Positions 18,371 to 27,302 of a DNA stretch of 64,000 nucleotides are shown piece by piece. The notes under the pieces were generated by a model. That model saw nothing but the letters and a program-made list of their open reading frames with translations. It was not told where the DNA came from and did not search any database. The stretch covers positions 3,534,001-3,598,000 of the forward strand of contig OZ245730.1 in NCBI GenBank assembly GCA_965227145.1, written 5' to 3'. The stretch is from JACKAQ01 sp965227145 (GTDB lineage: Bacteria > Calditrichota > Calditrichia > RBG-13-44-9 > J075). The position numbers and the translations under genes are program-made. The first letter of the stretch is position 1. Every line of letters starts with the position of its first letter.

Positions 18371-20836
18371 TTAATTCAAAATAACTTCACGGCTGACCGT
18401 TTTTTGAACAGGATTCGATTTAGCTGTTTCCAGATATTCTTCCTGCGTAAACGAATCGACCTGAACGGCGTCTTCGCGGGCAGCGTGGGCTTTTGCCAGA
18501 ATATCGGCTTCGGCTGAAGTGATGATACCGGCTTCCACCGCTTTCACCACCAGTTTATCCGGACGGTCTTTCTGCAATTTTTTGGACTTGATGGCAGCAT
18601 AAATTTTTTTGAGAATCGGTTCGCTGTCAACGGCTAAACGGAAGGCGTTTTCCAAACGACCGAGCGCCTGTTTAACATCATCCGGTACGAAAACGCCATT
18701 CGTCAAACGATCGCGTTGTTCGCCGGGCGATTGCAGAATTTGGGCAACTTTGTGACCGGTGTAATCGCTGGGTGCTTTGCTGAGCACATTCATTCGCGAC
18801 CACAGCGCAACCGGACCGGCAAACGGGAATCCCATATTTTGGTAAACTTCTGCAAATGCATTTTGCATCAGCGATAATCCGTAAGCCATGCTCCAATCCA
18901 GCAGCGGAATATCCTCTTTGCGGCGGCCTTCGGCTTCAAAACGGCGCAGCGTTGCGGTCAACAAATACAACCACGAAAAAATATCCGCCAAACGTCCGGT
19001 AATTTTTTCTTTCCTTTTCAGATCGCCGCCATACATGCCCATTGCCGTATCTGCCAAAAATGCGAAAGATGCGGAAGCCCAGGCTAATTTTTTGGCATAT
19101 TTTTTACCGGGGCCACTCACCGGAACGCTGGCAAATGCGCCACGGGAAAGGCTGAGCACCATCGCGCGGAACATGTTTCGCACCACGTGCCCGATGTGTT
19201 TCCAAAATGCATTGTCGAATGCTTTTACGTCGCCTTCCATCAATGCGGAAATTTCTTTGTATGCGTACGGATGACAGCGAATGGCGCCCTGACCGAAGAT
19301 CATCAGCGTCCGGGTCAGGATATTTGCGCCCTCCACAGTAATGTTGATCGGGATTGAAAAATAGCCGTGTGCCAGCAAATTACGCGGTCCGCGGGAGATG
19401 GCTGCGCCACCGAGAATATCCATTCCATCGTTGATGGCTTTGCGGAGCAATTCTGTCGTGTTGTATTTTGCTATCGCCGTGATGACCGCCGGTTTTGCGC
19501 CGCTGTCCAAACCGCCGCAAGTGTAACGCCGCGATGCTTCCAGCAGATACGCCCAACCGCCGATTCTCGCCAACGGTTCTTCGATGCCTTCAAATTTACC
19601 GATGTTCAAACCAAATTGCTGGCGAACCCGCGAATACGCACCCGCAACGCGAGCGGCGTATTTGGTGCCGCCAACCGCCGATGCCGGCAGCGAAATTCCG
19701 CGACCGACCGCCAGCGATTCCATCAGCATCCGCCAACCGTTTCCAGCTTGTTCCGGTCCGCCGATAATCGAATCGATCGGCACAACTACGTCGTGACCTT
19801 CCGTCGGGCAATTCCAGAACGGATTGTATAACGGATCGTGCCGGCGACCGAGCACAACGCCTTCGGTTTTTGTGGGAATCAGTGCGCAGGTGATGCCCAA
19901 ATCTTCCCCTTTGCCGAGCAGGTTTTCCGGATCACGCAGTTTAAACGCCAATCCCAAAACCGTGGAAATCGCCGCTAGCGTGATGTATCGTTTTTTCCAG
20001 TTCAGCCGCAGATACAACTCACCATCGGAACCGCGAAAAACCACGCCATTTGACGAGATAGCGCCGGCATCCGATCCCGCGTTCGGTTCGGTCAGCGCGA
20101 AACAGGGCATTTCTTCCCCGCGCGCCAATCGCGGCAAATAGTATTCTTTTTGTTCTTTTGTGCCGTAATGCTGTAACAATTCCGCAGGTCCCAAAGAGTT
20201 CGGCACCATGATGGTTGTGCCCAACGGGCCGCTGCGTGTACAAACTTTGCTGACAATCGCGCTGTTTGCGGATGCGGAAAACCCGTGACCGCCGTATTCT
20301 TTGCGAATAATCAGACCGAAAAAGCGTTTTTCTTTGAGATAATCCCAAGCTTCTTTCGACAGATCGCGTGTTTGGTAAACTTCCCAATCGTTGGTCATTT
20401 TGCAAACTTCTTCCACAGGTCCGTCGAGAAATGCTTTTTCTTCATCCGTTAAATCGGGATACGCCTCGTTCATCAGCCGTTTGAAATCCGGTTTGCCGGA
20501 AAACAACTCGCCATCCACCCAAACCGTTCCGGCTTCGATGGCGGTGCGTTCGGTTTGCGAAATGACCGGTAAAAAATTATTGGCGCGCAAAAAACTCACC
20601 AACGGACTGGTGACAATGGCGCGGCGAATCGGCGGAACGCCAAACAACAGCGCCACAACGCCCAAAATTGCCCACAGCCAAACGGGTGCGGCAAATCCGG
20701 CCAGCAGCACGGCGCCCAGCGCGATCCATCCCCACAGCGAAACGCCAAAAAACCCGAGCAAGGTAACCAGCACCACCGCACCGACCACGCTTGCCCAAAC
20801 CGGGAATTGCGTTAAAAAACCTAAAAATGCTTCCAT
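18371..20836 (-). CDS. fadE: Acyl-CoA dehydrogenase, FadE type
   Basis: The first oxidation step of beta-oxidation: acyl-CoA to trans-2-enoyl-CoA. At 821 residues it has the length of enterobacterial FadE (about 814), not the roughly 400 of ordinary acyl-CoA dehydrogenases. The N-terminus has two or three hydrophobic helices (residues about 10-70), so it is membrane-bound. It is followed by the dehydrogenase core with FALTEPNAGSDAGA (FAD/substrate loop), GTKEQKEYYLPRLARGE and ITVEGANILTRTL. A long C-terminal extension is present, as in FadE. AAGGGG precedes the ATG. It is the third gene of the operon, 61 bases after the thiolase gene. Confidence 0.92.
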   Translation of the reverse strand: MEAFLGFLTQFPVWASVVGAVVLVTLLGFFGVSLWGWIALGAVLLAGFAAPVWLWAILGVVALLFGVPPIRRAIVTSPLVSFLRANNFLPVISQTERTAIEAGTVWVDGELFSGKPDFKRLMNEAYPDLTDEEKAFLDGPVEEVCKMTNDWEVYQTRDLSKEAWDYLKEKRFFGLIIRKEYGGHGFSASANSAIVSKVCTRSGPLGTTIMVPNSLGPAELLQHYGTKEQKEYYLPRLARGEEMPCFALTEPNAGSDAGAISSNGVVFRGSDGELYLRLNWKKRYITLAAISTVLGLAFKLRDPENLLGKGEDLGITCALIPTKTEGVVLGRRHDPLYNPFWNCPTEGHDVVVPIDSIIGGPEQAGNGWRMLMESLAVGRGISLPASAVGGTKYAARVAGAYSRVRQQFGLNIGKFEGIEEPLARIGGWAYLLEASRRYTCGGLDSGAKPAVITAIAKYNTTELLRKAINDGMDILGGAAISRGPRNLLAHGYFSIPINITVEGANILTRTLMIFGQGAIRCHPYAYKEISALMEGDVKAFDNAFWKHIGHVVRNMFRAMVLSLSRGAFASVPVSGPGKKYAKKLAWASASFAFLADTAMGMYGGDLKRKEKITGRLADIFSWLYLLTATLRRFEAEGRRKEDIPLLDWSMAYGLSLMQNAFAEVYQNMGFPFAGPVALWSRMNVLSKAPSDYTGHKVAQILQSPGEQRDRLTNGVFVPDDVKQALGRLENAFRLAVDSEPILKKIYAAIKSKKLQKDRPDKLVVKAVEAGIITSAEADILAKAHAAREDAVQVDSFTQEEYLETAKSNPVQKTVSREVILN

Positions 20837-20897
20837 AATTTGACCCCTTTAAAAAATGAAACTGATTCGAAATTCTATTTCAAATTTAAAATTGTGA

Positions 20898-22082
20898 TTA
20901 CTGCATCAGATTTTCGAAAATGCCGGTTGCGCCCATGCCGCCGCCGATGCACATCGTAACGATGCCATAGCGAACGCCACGACGCTGCATTTCGTGCAGC
21001 AGCGATGCCGTCAACTTTGCTCCGGTGCAACCGAGTGGGTGCCCGAGCGCAATCGCGCCGCCGTTCACATTTACGATGGATTCATCGATGCCAAGTTCGC
21101 GAATAATCGCCAGCGATTGCGATGCAAAAGCTTCGTTAAGTTCAATTAAACCAATATCCTTCAGCGACAATCCGGATTGCTTTAGCGCTTTCGGAATCGA
21201 TTTGATCGGACCGATGCCCATCACTTCCGGCGCAACACCGGCGACCGCGTAACCGACCAGTTTCGCGATCGGCTGCAAACCCAGTTCTTCAACCATTTGT
21301 CCGCTCATCACCACCGATGCCGCAGCGCCATCGGACATTTGCGATGCGTTTCCGGCGGTCACCGTTCCGTTCATTTTGAACGCGGGACGCAATCGCGCCA
21401 GCGCTTCGTATGTCGAATCCATCCGCGGACCTTCGTCAATCTTGAACGCTGTTTCCATTTTGACAACTTTGCCGTTTTGATACATCGCAGCTTTCACATG
21501 CATCGGCACAATTTCATCGCGGAAACGCCCGGACGAAATAGCATCCGCCGCTTTTTGGTGCGATTTCAGCGCAAAATGATCCTGGTCTTCGCGGGAAATA
21601 TTGAATCGCTGCGCCACGTTTTCCGCGGTAATTCCCATTGAAATGTAAACATCCGGGTCTTTCGCCAGCAATTCAGGATCAGGCGAAAAATGGTAGCCGG
21701 TCATCGGAACCATGCTCATCGACTCTGCACCGCCAGCCACAATAATATTCGAGTGCCCGGCCATAATTGCCTGCGCGCCCATCACTATTGTTTGCAACCC
21801 GGAGCTGCAAAAACGGTTGATGGTTGCGGCGGGCACTTCGTCCGGCAGTCCGGCTTTTTGGGCGATCAGCCGCCCCATGTTCAGCCCTTGCGAGCCTTCC
21901 GGCATGGCGCAACCGATCAACACATCGTCGATCATTTCCGGCTGCAATCCCTTAACTTTTTCGATGGCGCCGTTAACCGCAACTGCGCCCATTTCTTCCG
22001 GTCTGGTGGCAGCCAGCGTTCCGCGTTTGGCTTTGCCGACTGCGGTTCGAACGCTGCTCACAATGTATGCGTTGTTTGACAT
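20898..22082 (-). CDS. fadA: Acetyl-CoA C-acyltransferase (3-ketoacyl-CoA thiolase)
   Basis: The last step of the beta-oxidation cycle: thiolytic cleavage of 3-ketoacyl-CoA to acetyl-CoA and a shortened acyl-CoA. It has 394 residues, the usual thiolase length. The acyl-accepting cysteine is in NRFCSSGLQ (Cys92). The C-terminal half has [17 protein letters not shown] with the conserved His, and CIGGGMG with the second catalytic Cys. GGAGATAA precedes the ATG. The middle position between fadN and fadE, on the same strand and with short gaps, indicates cotranscription. Confidence 0.95.
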   Translation of the reverse strand: MSNNAYIVSSVRTAVGKAKRGTLAATRPEEMGAVAVNGAIEKVKGLQPEMIDDVLIGCAMPEGSQGLNMGRLIAQKAGLPDEVPAATINRFCSSGLQTIVMGAQAIMAGHSNIIVAGGAESMSMVPMTGYHFSPDPELLAKDPDVYISMGITAENVAQRFNISREDQDHFALKSHQKAADAISSGRFRDEIVPMHVKAAMYQNGKVVKMETAFKIDEGPRMDSTYEALARLRPAFKMNGTVTAGNASQMSDGAAASVVMSGQMVEELGLQPIAKLVGYAVAGVAPEVMGIGPIKSIPKALKQSGLSLKDIGLIELNEAFASQSLAIIRELGIDESIVNVNGGAIALGHPLGCTGAKLTASLLHEMQRRGVRYGIVTMCIGGGMGATGIFENLMQ

Positions 22083-22163
22083 GTTGATTATCTCCGTCGT
22101 TTTTTAAATATCGTTTTTTCTCGATTTCCACAATTGCATTTTCAATAATTACAACCGTTTACA

Positions 22164-24530
22164 TCAGTTGCGCAACGGCTTGTTTGTGGTTAGAATGCTG
22201 TGAATTCGCTCATGCGTTTTTTTCTGCTGAAGCAGTTCCAAAAACACTTCGCGTTCGAGATCGTAGAGATATTGTTCATCCACTGTTGCGGGGATGGTGA
22301 TGTCGCCGCCGGTCAAAATCCACGCCAATCGATTGGCGAGATAGCGATCGTATTCCGTTGCGAAATGCGCCTGCTGCATCAGATATGCAGCAGTTTCCAG
22401 CGCGGCGCGTCCGTCCGCACCCAGCACATAAATCTGGCGAACCGGTGGCGGTGCGTATCCCTGATTGGCGAGCCGCAGCACTTCCTCTTTTGCCACAAAC
22501 AACCGGCGATCCGCATGCATAACCACCCGCGTTTGCGCACCGAGATAACCCATTTCGATCGCTTCGAACGCACTGGTTGCCACTTTTGCTGTGGCGATAT
22601 TTTCAAACGCTTTCGCCACAAATTCCTGCACCTGGCTGGGAAATTCGTTTGCGGCGCGATTGGCTGCCCATGCAGCCATGTGGGTTGTGCCGCAACCGGC
22701 GGGAATCAGTCCTGCGCCGAGTTCCACCAACCCGATATATGTTTCCAGCGCGGCAACCACGTTGGTGCTGGCCATCGCGATTTCGCAGGCACCGCCGAGC
22801 GCCATGCCGTGCAACGCAGTCACAACCGGTTTGCGGGCGTATCGGATCGCTTTAATCATCTCCTGAAATCCGACGACTGCGCCTTCCACCAGATCAAATT
22901 TGCCGGCTTGCAGCGCAAATGCAGCTTCGCCAAGATTGGCACCAACCGAGAAATTTTTGCCTTCGTTGCCAATCACCAATCCGCGGAAATTGCCTTTTTC
23001 CACCGTTCCGATGGCTTGCAAAATACCCTGCACAACGTCCGTGCCCAGCGAGTTTGCTTTGGAGCGAAATTCATACAGCGCAACGCCATCGCCCATGTCC
23101 AGCAGCGCAGCTTCTTTGCGTTCGAACACAATATTGTTTTTTCCGGAAAGGATTTGGGGAATGTGAATTTCATCGGAGAATACCGGTTCCGCGATGTATC
23201 CGCTGCCCGGAACATATGCCGCCAAACCACCGTTTTCCGAACGATAGAAAGATTTCGCACCATTTTTTTGCATCGCTTTCACCCAGTCGGGAATATCGAT
23301 GCCGTGTTCCTGCATATCTGCGAGCACTTTCTCAAAACCGAGCGCGTCCCATGTTTCGAACGGACCCATATCCCAGACAAAACCCCAGCGAATCGCTTTG
23401 TCGATATCCGCAGGATTGTCCGCGATTTCCGGCACGCAATTGGCGCAGTAGCCCATCAAATCCAGCAGCGTTTCGCGGGTGAATTGTCCGGCACGACCGC
23501 TATCATTATATAACGCCCGAATGCGATCCGGCAATTTCCCGACACTGCGGAAAGCTTCCAAATCGCCCAGATCCATCGGTTGGGCCGGCTCATATTGATA
23601 GGTATTTTTATTAATCGAAAGAATATTTTTGCCGGCTTTTTTGTAAAATCCGGCACCGGATTTTTGTCCCAGAATTTTGTTTTCAACCATTTTGCCGAGC
23701 AATTCCGGTGATTTCAATTTTTCACGATTTTTCTCATTGGGCAGCGCGTCGTAAAGGTTATCCGCAACATATTTTAGCGTGTCCAAACCGACGACATCCG
23801 CTGTGCGGAACGTTGCAGATTTCGGATGCCCGATGAGCGGACCGGTCAGCGCATCGATTTCTTCAATTGAATAATCGCCATTTGTAAAATACCGCATCGC
23901 TTGCATGGTCGCATAAACACCAACCCTGTTTGCAATAAAATTCGGCGTATCTTTTGCAATGACGATACTTTTCCCCAAATGCACCCGACCGAACCATTCG
24001 ATTTTGGCGAGAATATCCGGATGGGTATCCGGCGTGGGAATCAATTCGAGCAATTTCATGTAACGGGGCGGGTTGAAAAAGTGGGTACCCAAAAATCTTT
24101 TGCGGAAATCTTCTGATCTGCCCTCTGCAATTTGGGCGATCGGTAAACCGCTGGTATTTGTGGCAATAATTGTATTTTTGCCGACGGCGGCTTCCACTTT
24201 TGCCATCAACTGTTGTTTGATTGGCAGATATTCGATAACCGCTTCAATCACCCATTCCACATCTTTTAACAAATGTAAATGTTCATCAAAATTTCCCAGC
24301 TGAATCCGGTCGATTGCATTTTTATTTGCAAACGGCGCCGGCTTCAGTTTTTTGATTTTTGCAAAAGCGCCTTCAACAACGCTGTTTTTGTTGCCTTCTT
24401 TGGCGGGAATATCCAGTAAAACAACTTGCAAACCGGCATTTGCCAGATGTGCGGCAATCTGCGCGCCCATCACACCTGCGCCTAAAACCGCCGCTTTGCG
24501 AAAGGGTAAAAAACCACCCGAAGCTGGCAT
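22164..24530 (-). CDS. fadN: 3-Hydroxyacyl-CoA dehydrogenase/enoyl-CoA hydratase, FadN type
   Basis: A 788-residue bifunctional beta-oxidation enzyme. The NAD-binding domain comes first: AVLGAGVMGAQIAAHLANAG (residues 14-33), then IATNTSGLPIAQIA and GTHFFNPPRYMKLLE. The crotonase domain is C-terminal, with NFSVGANLGE and ALHGMALGGACEIAMA forming the oxyanion hole. Dehydrogenase-first order and length match Bacillus FadN (about 789) and are the reverse of E. coli FadB. AGGAGG lies 8 bases before the ATG. As first gene of the operon it has a TetR operator-like palindrome about 70 bases upstream. Confidence 0.93.
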   Translation of the reverse strand: MPASGGFLPFRKAAVLGAGVMGAQIAAHLANAGLQVVLLDIPAKEGNKNSVVEGAFAKIKKLKPAPFANKNAIDRIQLGNFDEHLHLLKDVEWVIEAVIEYLPIKQQLMAKVEAAVGKNTIIATNTSGLPIAQIAEGRSEDFRKRFLGTHFFNPPRYMKLLELIPTPDTHPDILAKIEWFGRVHLGKSIVIAKDTPNFIANRVGVYATMQAMRYFTNGDYSIEEIDALTGPLIGHPKSATFRTADVVGLDTLKYVADNLYDALPNEKNREKLKSPELLGKMVENKILGQKSGAGFYKKAGKNILSINKNTYQYEPAQPMDLGDLEAFRSVGKLPDRIRALYNDSGRAGQFTRETLLDLMGYCANCVPEIADNPADIDKAIRWGFVWDMGPFETWDALGFEKVLADMQEHGIDIPDWVKAMQKNGAKSFYRSENGGLAAYVPGSGYIAEPVFSDEIHIPQILSGKNNIVFERKEAALLDMGDGVALYEFRSKANSLGTDVVQGILQAIGTVEKGNFRGLVIGNEGKNFSVGANLGEAAFALQAGKFDLVEGAVVGFQEMIKAIRYARKPVVTALHGMALGGACEIAMASTNVVAALETYIGLVELGAGLIPAGCGTTHMAAWAANRAANEFPSQVQEFVAKAFENIATAKVATSAFEAIEMGYLGAQTRVVMHADRRLFVAKEEVLRLANQGYAPPPVRQIYVLGADGRAALETAAYLMQQAHFATEYDRYLANRLAWILTGGDITIPATVDEQYLYDLEREVFLELLQQKKTHERIHSILTTNKPLRN

Positions 24531-24597
24531 AATGAAGACCTCCTGATTTTTTTTACATATAAGACAGTTTTATTATAATTTGCTCTTGTTTTCAAAA

Positions 24598-24612
24598 ATG
24601 AACAGTGTTCAA
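24598..24612 (-). promoter_or_regulatory. Putative TetR operator upstream of fadN
   Basis: ATGAACAGTGTTCAA contains the perfect 6-1-6 palindrome TGAACA-G-TGTTCA and differs from the autoregulatory copies only in the outermost base. It lies 68 bases before the fadN start, in the short gap after the tetR stop codon, suitable for repression of the operon. Confidence 0.75.
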
Positions 24613-24629
24613 TTTATGGGTAAATTTTT

Positions 24630-25220
24630 TTACACCGTTTTAATTAAAACGGATTGCTGAATCGCCTGCTCAATCAACTCATCCTGATCTATTTTTACAT
24701 CAACCCGCTGAAACTGGATCAGCGTTACCAAGCCGTGTAACATCGACCAAATAATATGCGCCCCGAGATACGGCTCGTGAACCTGCATATTCCCGGTATT
24801 GCTGCCGTCTTCCAAAGCGCGTGCCAAAACTTCCAGGCTTCGCCGGGCTTTTCGGTATTTTTCAGCCGGGTATCGCGCCATCCGCTCCGGGTTCAAATGA
24901 TACATAATCTCGTAATATTCGGGATTATTCAACCCAAAACGGACATAATTCCGGCATAATGCTTTCAACCGTTCCATCGGGTCAGTTACTGCCTCGGCGA
25001 TAGAAGTCTGCGATTCTACCAACCTGTCGAACCCTTCTTCTATCAGCGAATGGATCAAAATATCCTTATTTTCGAAATATGTGTAAATTGTTCCGACACT
25101 GCAACCAACCGCGCTGGCGATCATCCGGACAGAAAGTTGTGTTAAGCCGCGTTCAACCAACAACTCCCGGGTAGCATCCAGAATTTGTCGCCGCAAATTA
25201 TTTTTGACAGCAATAGCCAT
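24630..25220 (-). CDS. TetR-family regulator, probable fatty-acid degradation repressor
   Basis: A 196-residue TetR protein. The N-terminal helix-turn-helix is clear: RQILDATRELLVERGLTQLSVRMIASAVGCSVGTIYTYF, with recognition helix CSVGTIYTYF. The C-terminal 140 residues are helical, as in ligand-binding TetR domains (FVRFGLNNPEYYEIMYHL, TetR_C type). AAGGA lies 6 bases before the ATG. It is upstream of and codirectional with fadN-fadA-fadE. Two perfect TTGAACA-N-TGTTCAA palindromes lie in its own promoter and another before fadN. This is the arrangement of an autoregulated FadR-type repressor released by long-chain acyl-CoA; the ligand is an inference. Confidence 0.88.
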   Translation of the reverse strand: MAIAVKNNLRRQILDATRELLVERGLTQLSVRMIASAVGCSVGTIYTYFENKDILIHSLIEEGFDRLVESQTSIAEAVTDPMERLKALCRNYVRFGLNNPEYYEIMYHLNPERMARYPAEKYRKARRSLEVLARALEDGSNTGNMQVHEPYLGAHIIWSMLHGLVTLIQFQRVDVKIDQDELIEQAIQQSVLIKTV

Positions 25221-25255
25221 GTCAATCCTTATGATTTGATTTACCCGTTCGACGC

Positions 25256-25270
25256 TTGAACAGTGTTCAA
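25256..25270 (-). promoter_or_regulatory. Putative autoregulatory TetR operator 1
   Basis: TTGAACAGTGTTCAA is a perfect 7-1-7 palindrome 36 bases upstream of the tetR start codon. Its centre is 33 bases from that of operator 2, about three helical turns. Confidence 0.8.
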
Positions 25271-25288
25271 TTGAAACTTACGACAATT

Positions 25289-25303
25289 TTGAACAATGTT
25301 CAA
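25289..25303 (-). promoter_or_regulatory. Putative autoregulatory TetR operator 2
   Basis: TTGAACAATGTTCAA is a second perfect 7-1-7 palindrome with the same arms and a different centre base, on the same face of the helix as operator 1. Confidence 0.8.
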
Positions 25304-25366
25304 GTTTTTTTCTTGTGTTATTTATTTTTTTTGGTAAATACTGGTTTGTGGTGAGTGAACTATTGC

Positions 25367-25437
25367 AAAAAAAAGCTCTCATCCCTCCCGCTTTGGATTG
25401 CTTTGCATCGGAGGTAAGCAACGGGAGGGAATGAGAG
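25367..25437 (-). terminator. Long-stem terminator of the sigma/anti-sigma operon
   Basis: CTCTCATCCCTCCCG (25376-25390) pairs with 25422-25437 with a single bulged A. An inner TTGCTT/AAGCAA pair lies in the loop. The A-run at 25367-25374 becomes eight U on the minus strand. This ends the operon whose last stop is at 25455. Confidence 0.85.
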
Positions 25438-25454
25438 TGATGCGGAGAGACTTG

Positions 25455-26123
25455 TTATTTGACGTAAAACCTGTTCATCAAAACATTTGAGCCGGCTTCA
25501 ACTTTCCAATAATACAATCCGGCTGTCAGGGTATTTGCGTATTGAAATTCGGTACCCGGTGTCTGAAATTTTACGATTTGTTTGCCATCGTTATTCAAAA
25601 TCTTCAATGAAAAATCTGAGGACGATTGCCCATTCCATGAGAAAACGATCTCTTCTCCGGAGTCAAAAACCTGATCTTTTTTGGGAGCTCTCAGGTTAAA
25701 CACCTCATTGGACCGGTACACACCGCTTTCCAGACTAACCAGCTCTTCCAGATAAGGATTTGGCTCGAATACCTCGCCAGCCAATTTCTGATCGGGAATC
25801 GCAAAAAAGAAAACCGGTATCATTACCAATAACAATACAACAGCGGCTGCCAACGAAAACCAGATTCGGGAATTGCCGGCATCCTTCTCAAACGGTATAT
25901 TTTTATCAAACTCCTTTTCGTCAATAAACTCCCTGAAAATTTCGCTGCCCCGTTCCTCCACAACCCTGGAAATGTTCGATGCATTGCGGAATTTTTCGAA
26001 ACATTCCGGGCATTCTATTAAATGCAGTTCGAACTCAGCTAAATCGGATTGGGACAACTCACCGGAAAAATACTTCTCCAAATGAATGTCAATGTCCCCA
26101 ACTTTATCTTGATAGAAACACAT
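25455..26123 (-). CDS. Zinc-finger anti-sigma factor with extracytoplasmic beta domain
   Basis: A 222-residue single-pass membrane protein. The cytoplasmic N-terminus has the zf-HC2 anti-sigma signature HLIECPECF (His then Cys-x2-Cys, about residues 33-40). The membrane helix is WFSLAAAVVLLLVMIPVFFFAI (about 88-109). The outer part, about 110 residues, ends in a beta-rich unit, SLKILNNDGKQIVKF and AGLYYWKVEAGSNVLMNRFYVK. This resembles the FlgD-like fold of the secretion tails seen elsewhere in the window but lacks NYPNP. It follows the sigma gene by 37 bases and presumably binds and inhibits that factor. Confidence 0.8.
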   Translation of the reverse strand: MCFYQDKVGDIDIHLEKYFSGELSQSDLAEFELHLIECPECFEKFRNASNISRVVEERGSEIFREFIDEKEFDKNIPFEKDAGNSRIWFSLAAAVVLLLVMIPVFFFAIPDQKLAGEVFEPNPYLEELVSLESGVYRSNEVFNLRAPKKDQVFDSGEEIVFSWNGQSSSDFSLKILNNDGKQIVKFQTPGTEFQYANTLTAGLYYWKVEAGSNVLMNRFYVK

Positions 26124-26160
26124 ACTTGATCATCCTTTTCCAAATATTATCAAATTCCTT

Positions 26161-26787
26161 TTAAATGTTTGGAAATCTGTTTAATAAATTTGCAATTAGC
26201 GTTTCCAAACGCTTCCGTGCCTCAAAAAGCCGGCTCTTAACTTTTTTAATTTCAATATTTTCTAATATCCCGATTTCTTCATAGGACATTTTTTGGAAAT
26301 ATTTCAAATAAACCAGCTTGCGATGTTTTTCATCCAGCTCGCGAAGCGCACGTTCAATTATTTTTGCCATCTCGCTATCGCGCTCGCTCAGTTGTGCTTC
26401 CTTAAAATGAAGCATGCTCAAAATGTTGTCGAGGTTCTGATTGGGATCCTGATCTTCCATCGCAATATGGTCGCTAAACCGCTTCATCGGCAACCGCTTT
26501 TGCTGTTTAAAATAATTTTTGCAGGTGTTGTTGATAATACCATAAATGTATTGGGATAGCGTGCCTTTTTCGTGATTAAAATTGCCGGATTGAATTTTCA
26601 CGATGGCTTCCCACACAATCTCCATTGACAAATCTTTTACATCTTCGATTTTTTCATTCGAACGTCCGAGTTTGTGAAAAACGATCTGGCGGGTTCGCTC
26701 CAAATAAACATCGATAATGACCTTTATCGCATCGGGATCATTATCCACAATTTGTTGAACGATTTCTTTCTCGTTGAATAGGTTCAT
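26161..26787 (-). CDS. ECF-type RNA polymerase sigma factor
   Basis: A 208-residue sigma-70-family factor of ECF type. Region 2 is visible at about 20-90 (DVKDLSMEIVWEAIVKIQSG, GTLSQYIYGIINNTCKNYFKQQKR). Region 4 lies at about 145-200 (LDEKHRKLVYLKYFQKMSYEEIGILENIEIKKVKSRLFEARKRL), with the helix-turn-helix in YEEIGILENIEIKKVKSRL. There is no extracytoplasmic part. It is the first gene of a pair with the zf-HC2 anti-sigma protein. The target promoters are unknown; I could not place a convincing repeated ECF promoter in the window. Confidence 0.88.
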   Translation of the reverse strand: MNLFNEKEIVQQIVDNDPDAIKVIIDVYLERTRQIVFHKLGRSNEKIEDVKDLSMEIVWEAIVKIQSGNFNHEKGTLSQYIYGIINNTCKNYFKQQKRLPMKRFSDHIAMEDQDPNQNLDNILSMLHFKEAQLSERDSEMAKIIERALRELDEKHRKLVYLKYFQKMSYEEIGILENIEIKKVKSRLFEARKRLETLIANLLNRFPNI

Positions 26788-27302
26788 CTATCTTGCTAAT
26801 AATATCTAAGGGTAGTTGAATTAAAGCTCCGACACAAAATGAGCGTGCGTAAATAACGAGTAGGCTTGATTTGGAGCAGGCTTTTTTTTAAAAACCGACA
26901 TAAACAATTCCGTTCAACTTAAACTATGAAATAATATCTCACAAGCTAATTTGATTTTTTTTATGTAAAAAATTAGCCAGTGAATACAAGCTCTACAGCT
27001 TATTTAATTAAATGATTCGACGATAAAGTTGGATTTTTTTTACGTGGGGAGATTTTTAAAATGTTGCTGAATAACTCCTCAAAAAAAAGAGCCGTCAATC
27101 CTGGAGAAATTGACGGCTTAGGAGGAGGTATTGATTTAGAGACACGCAACAGACTACGGCACGTTTTAAAAATATGTTTCAGTTTCCCATGCCGATTTTT
27201 TTATTTTTTACGTATTTTATGAACTGCGTTGTTAGAAAACTTATTTTATTTGCGTTGCTAAGCATTTAATAATTAAAAACTTAACACCCAAAGGACAATT
27301 GA
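26788..27302. other. 515-base AT-rich noncoding gap
   Basis: This divergent gap separates the sigma gene from the M19 dipeptidase. It has many T-runs (for example TTTTTTTTACGT near 27040) and a terminator-like hairpin at 27082-27118 on the minus strand with no gene that it obviously ends. No open frame with a start and ribosome binding site is convincing. A small RNA is possible but not shown. Confidence 0.5.
27082..27118 (-). terminator. Orphan terminator-like hairpin
   Basis: AGCCGTCAAT (27090-27099) pairs perfectly with ATTGACGGCT (27109-27118), and an A-run at 27082-27089 forms the U-tract on the minus strand. No annotated minus-strand gene lies just upstream; the nearest candidate transcript would start within 27120-27302 or read antisense from the dipeptidase. 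Confidence 0.6.

Noticed and set aside
22200..23513. 437-codon plus-strand open frame opposite fadN
   Set aside because: It lies fully within the fadN coding region, is rich in Cys, His, Phe and Arg, and has no ribosome binding site or recognisable domain.
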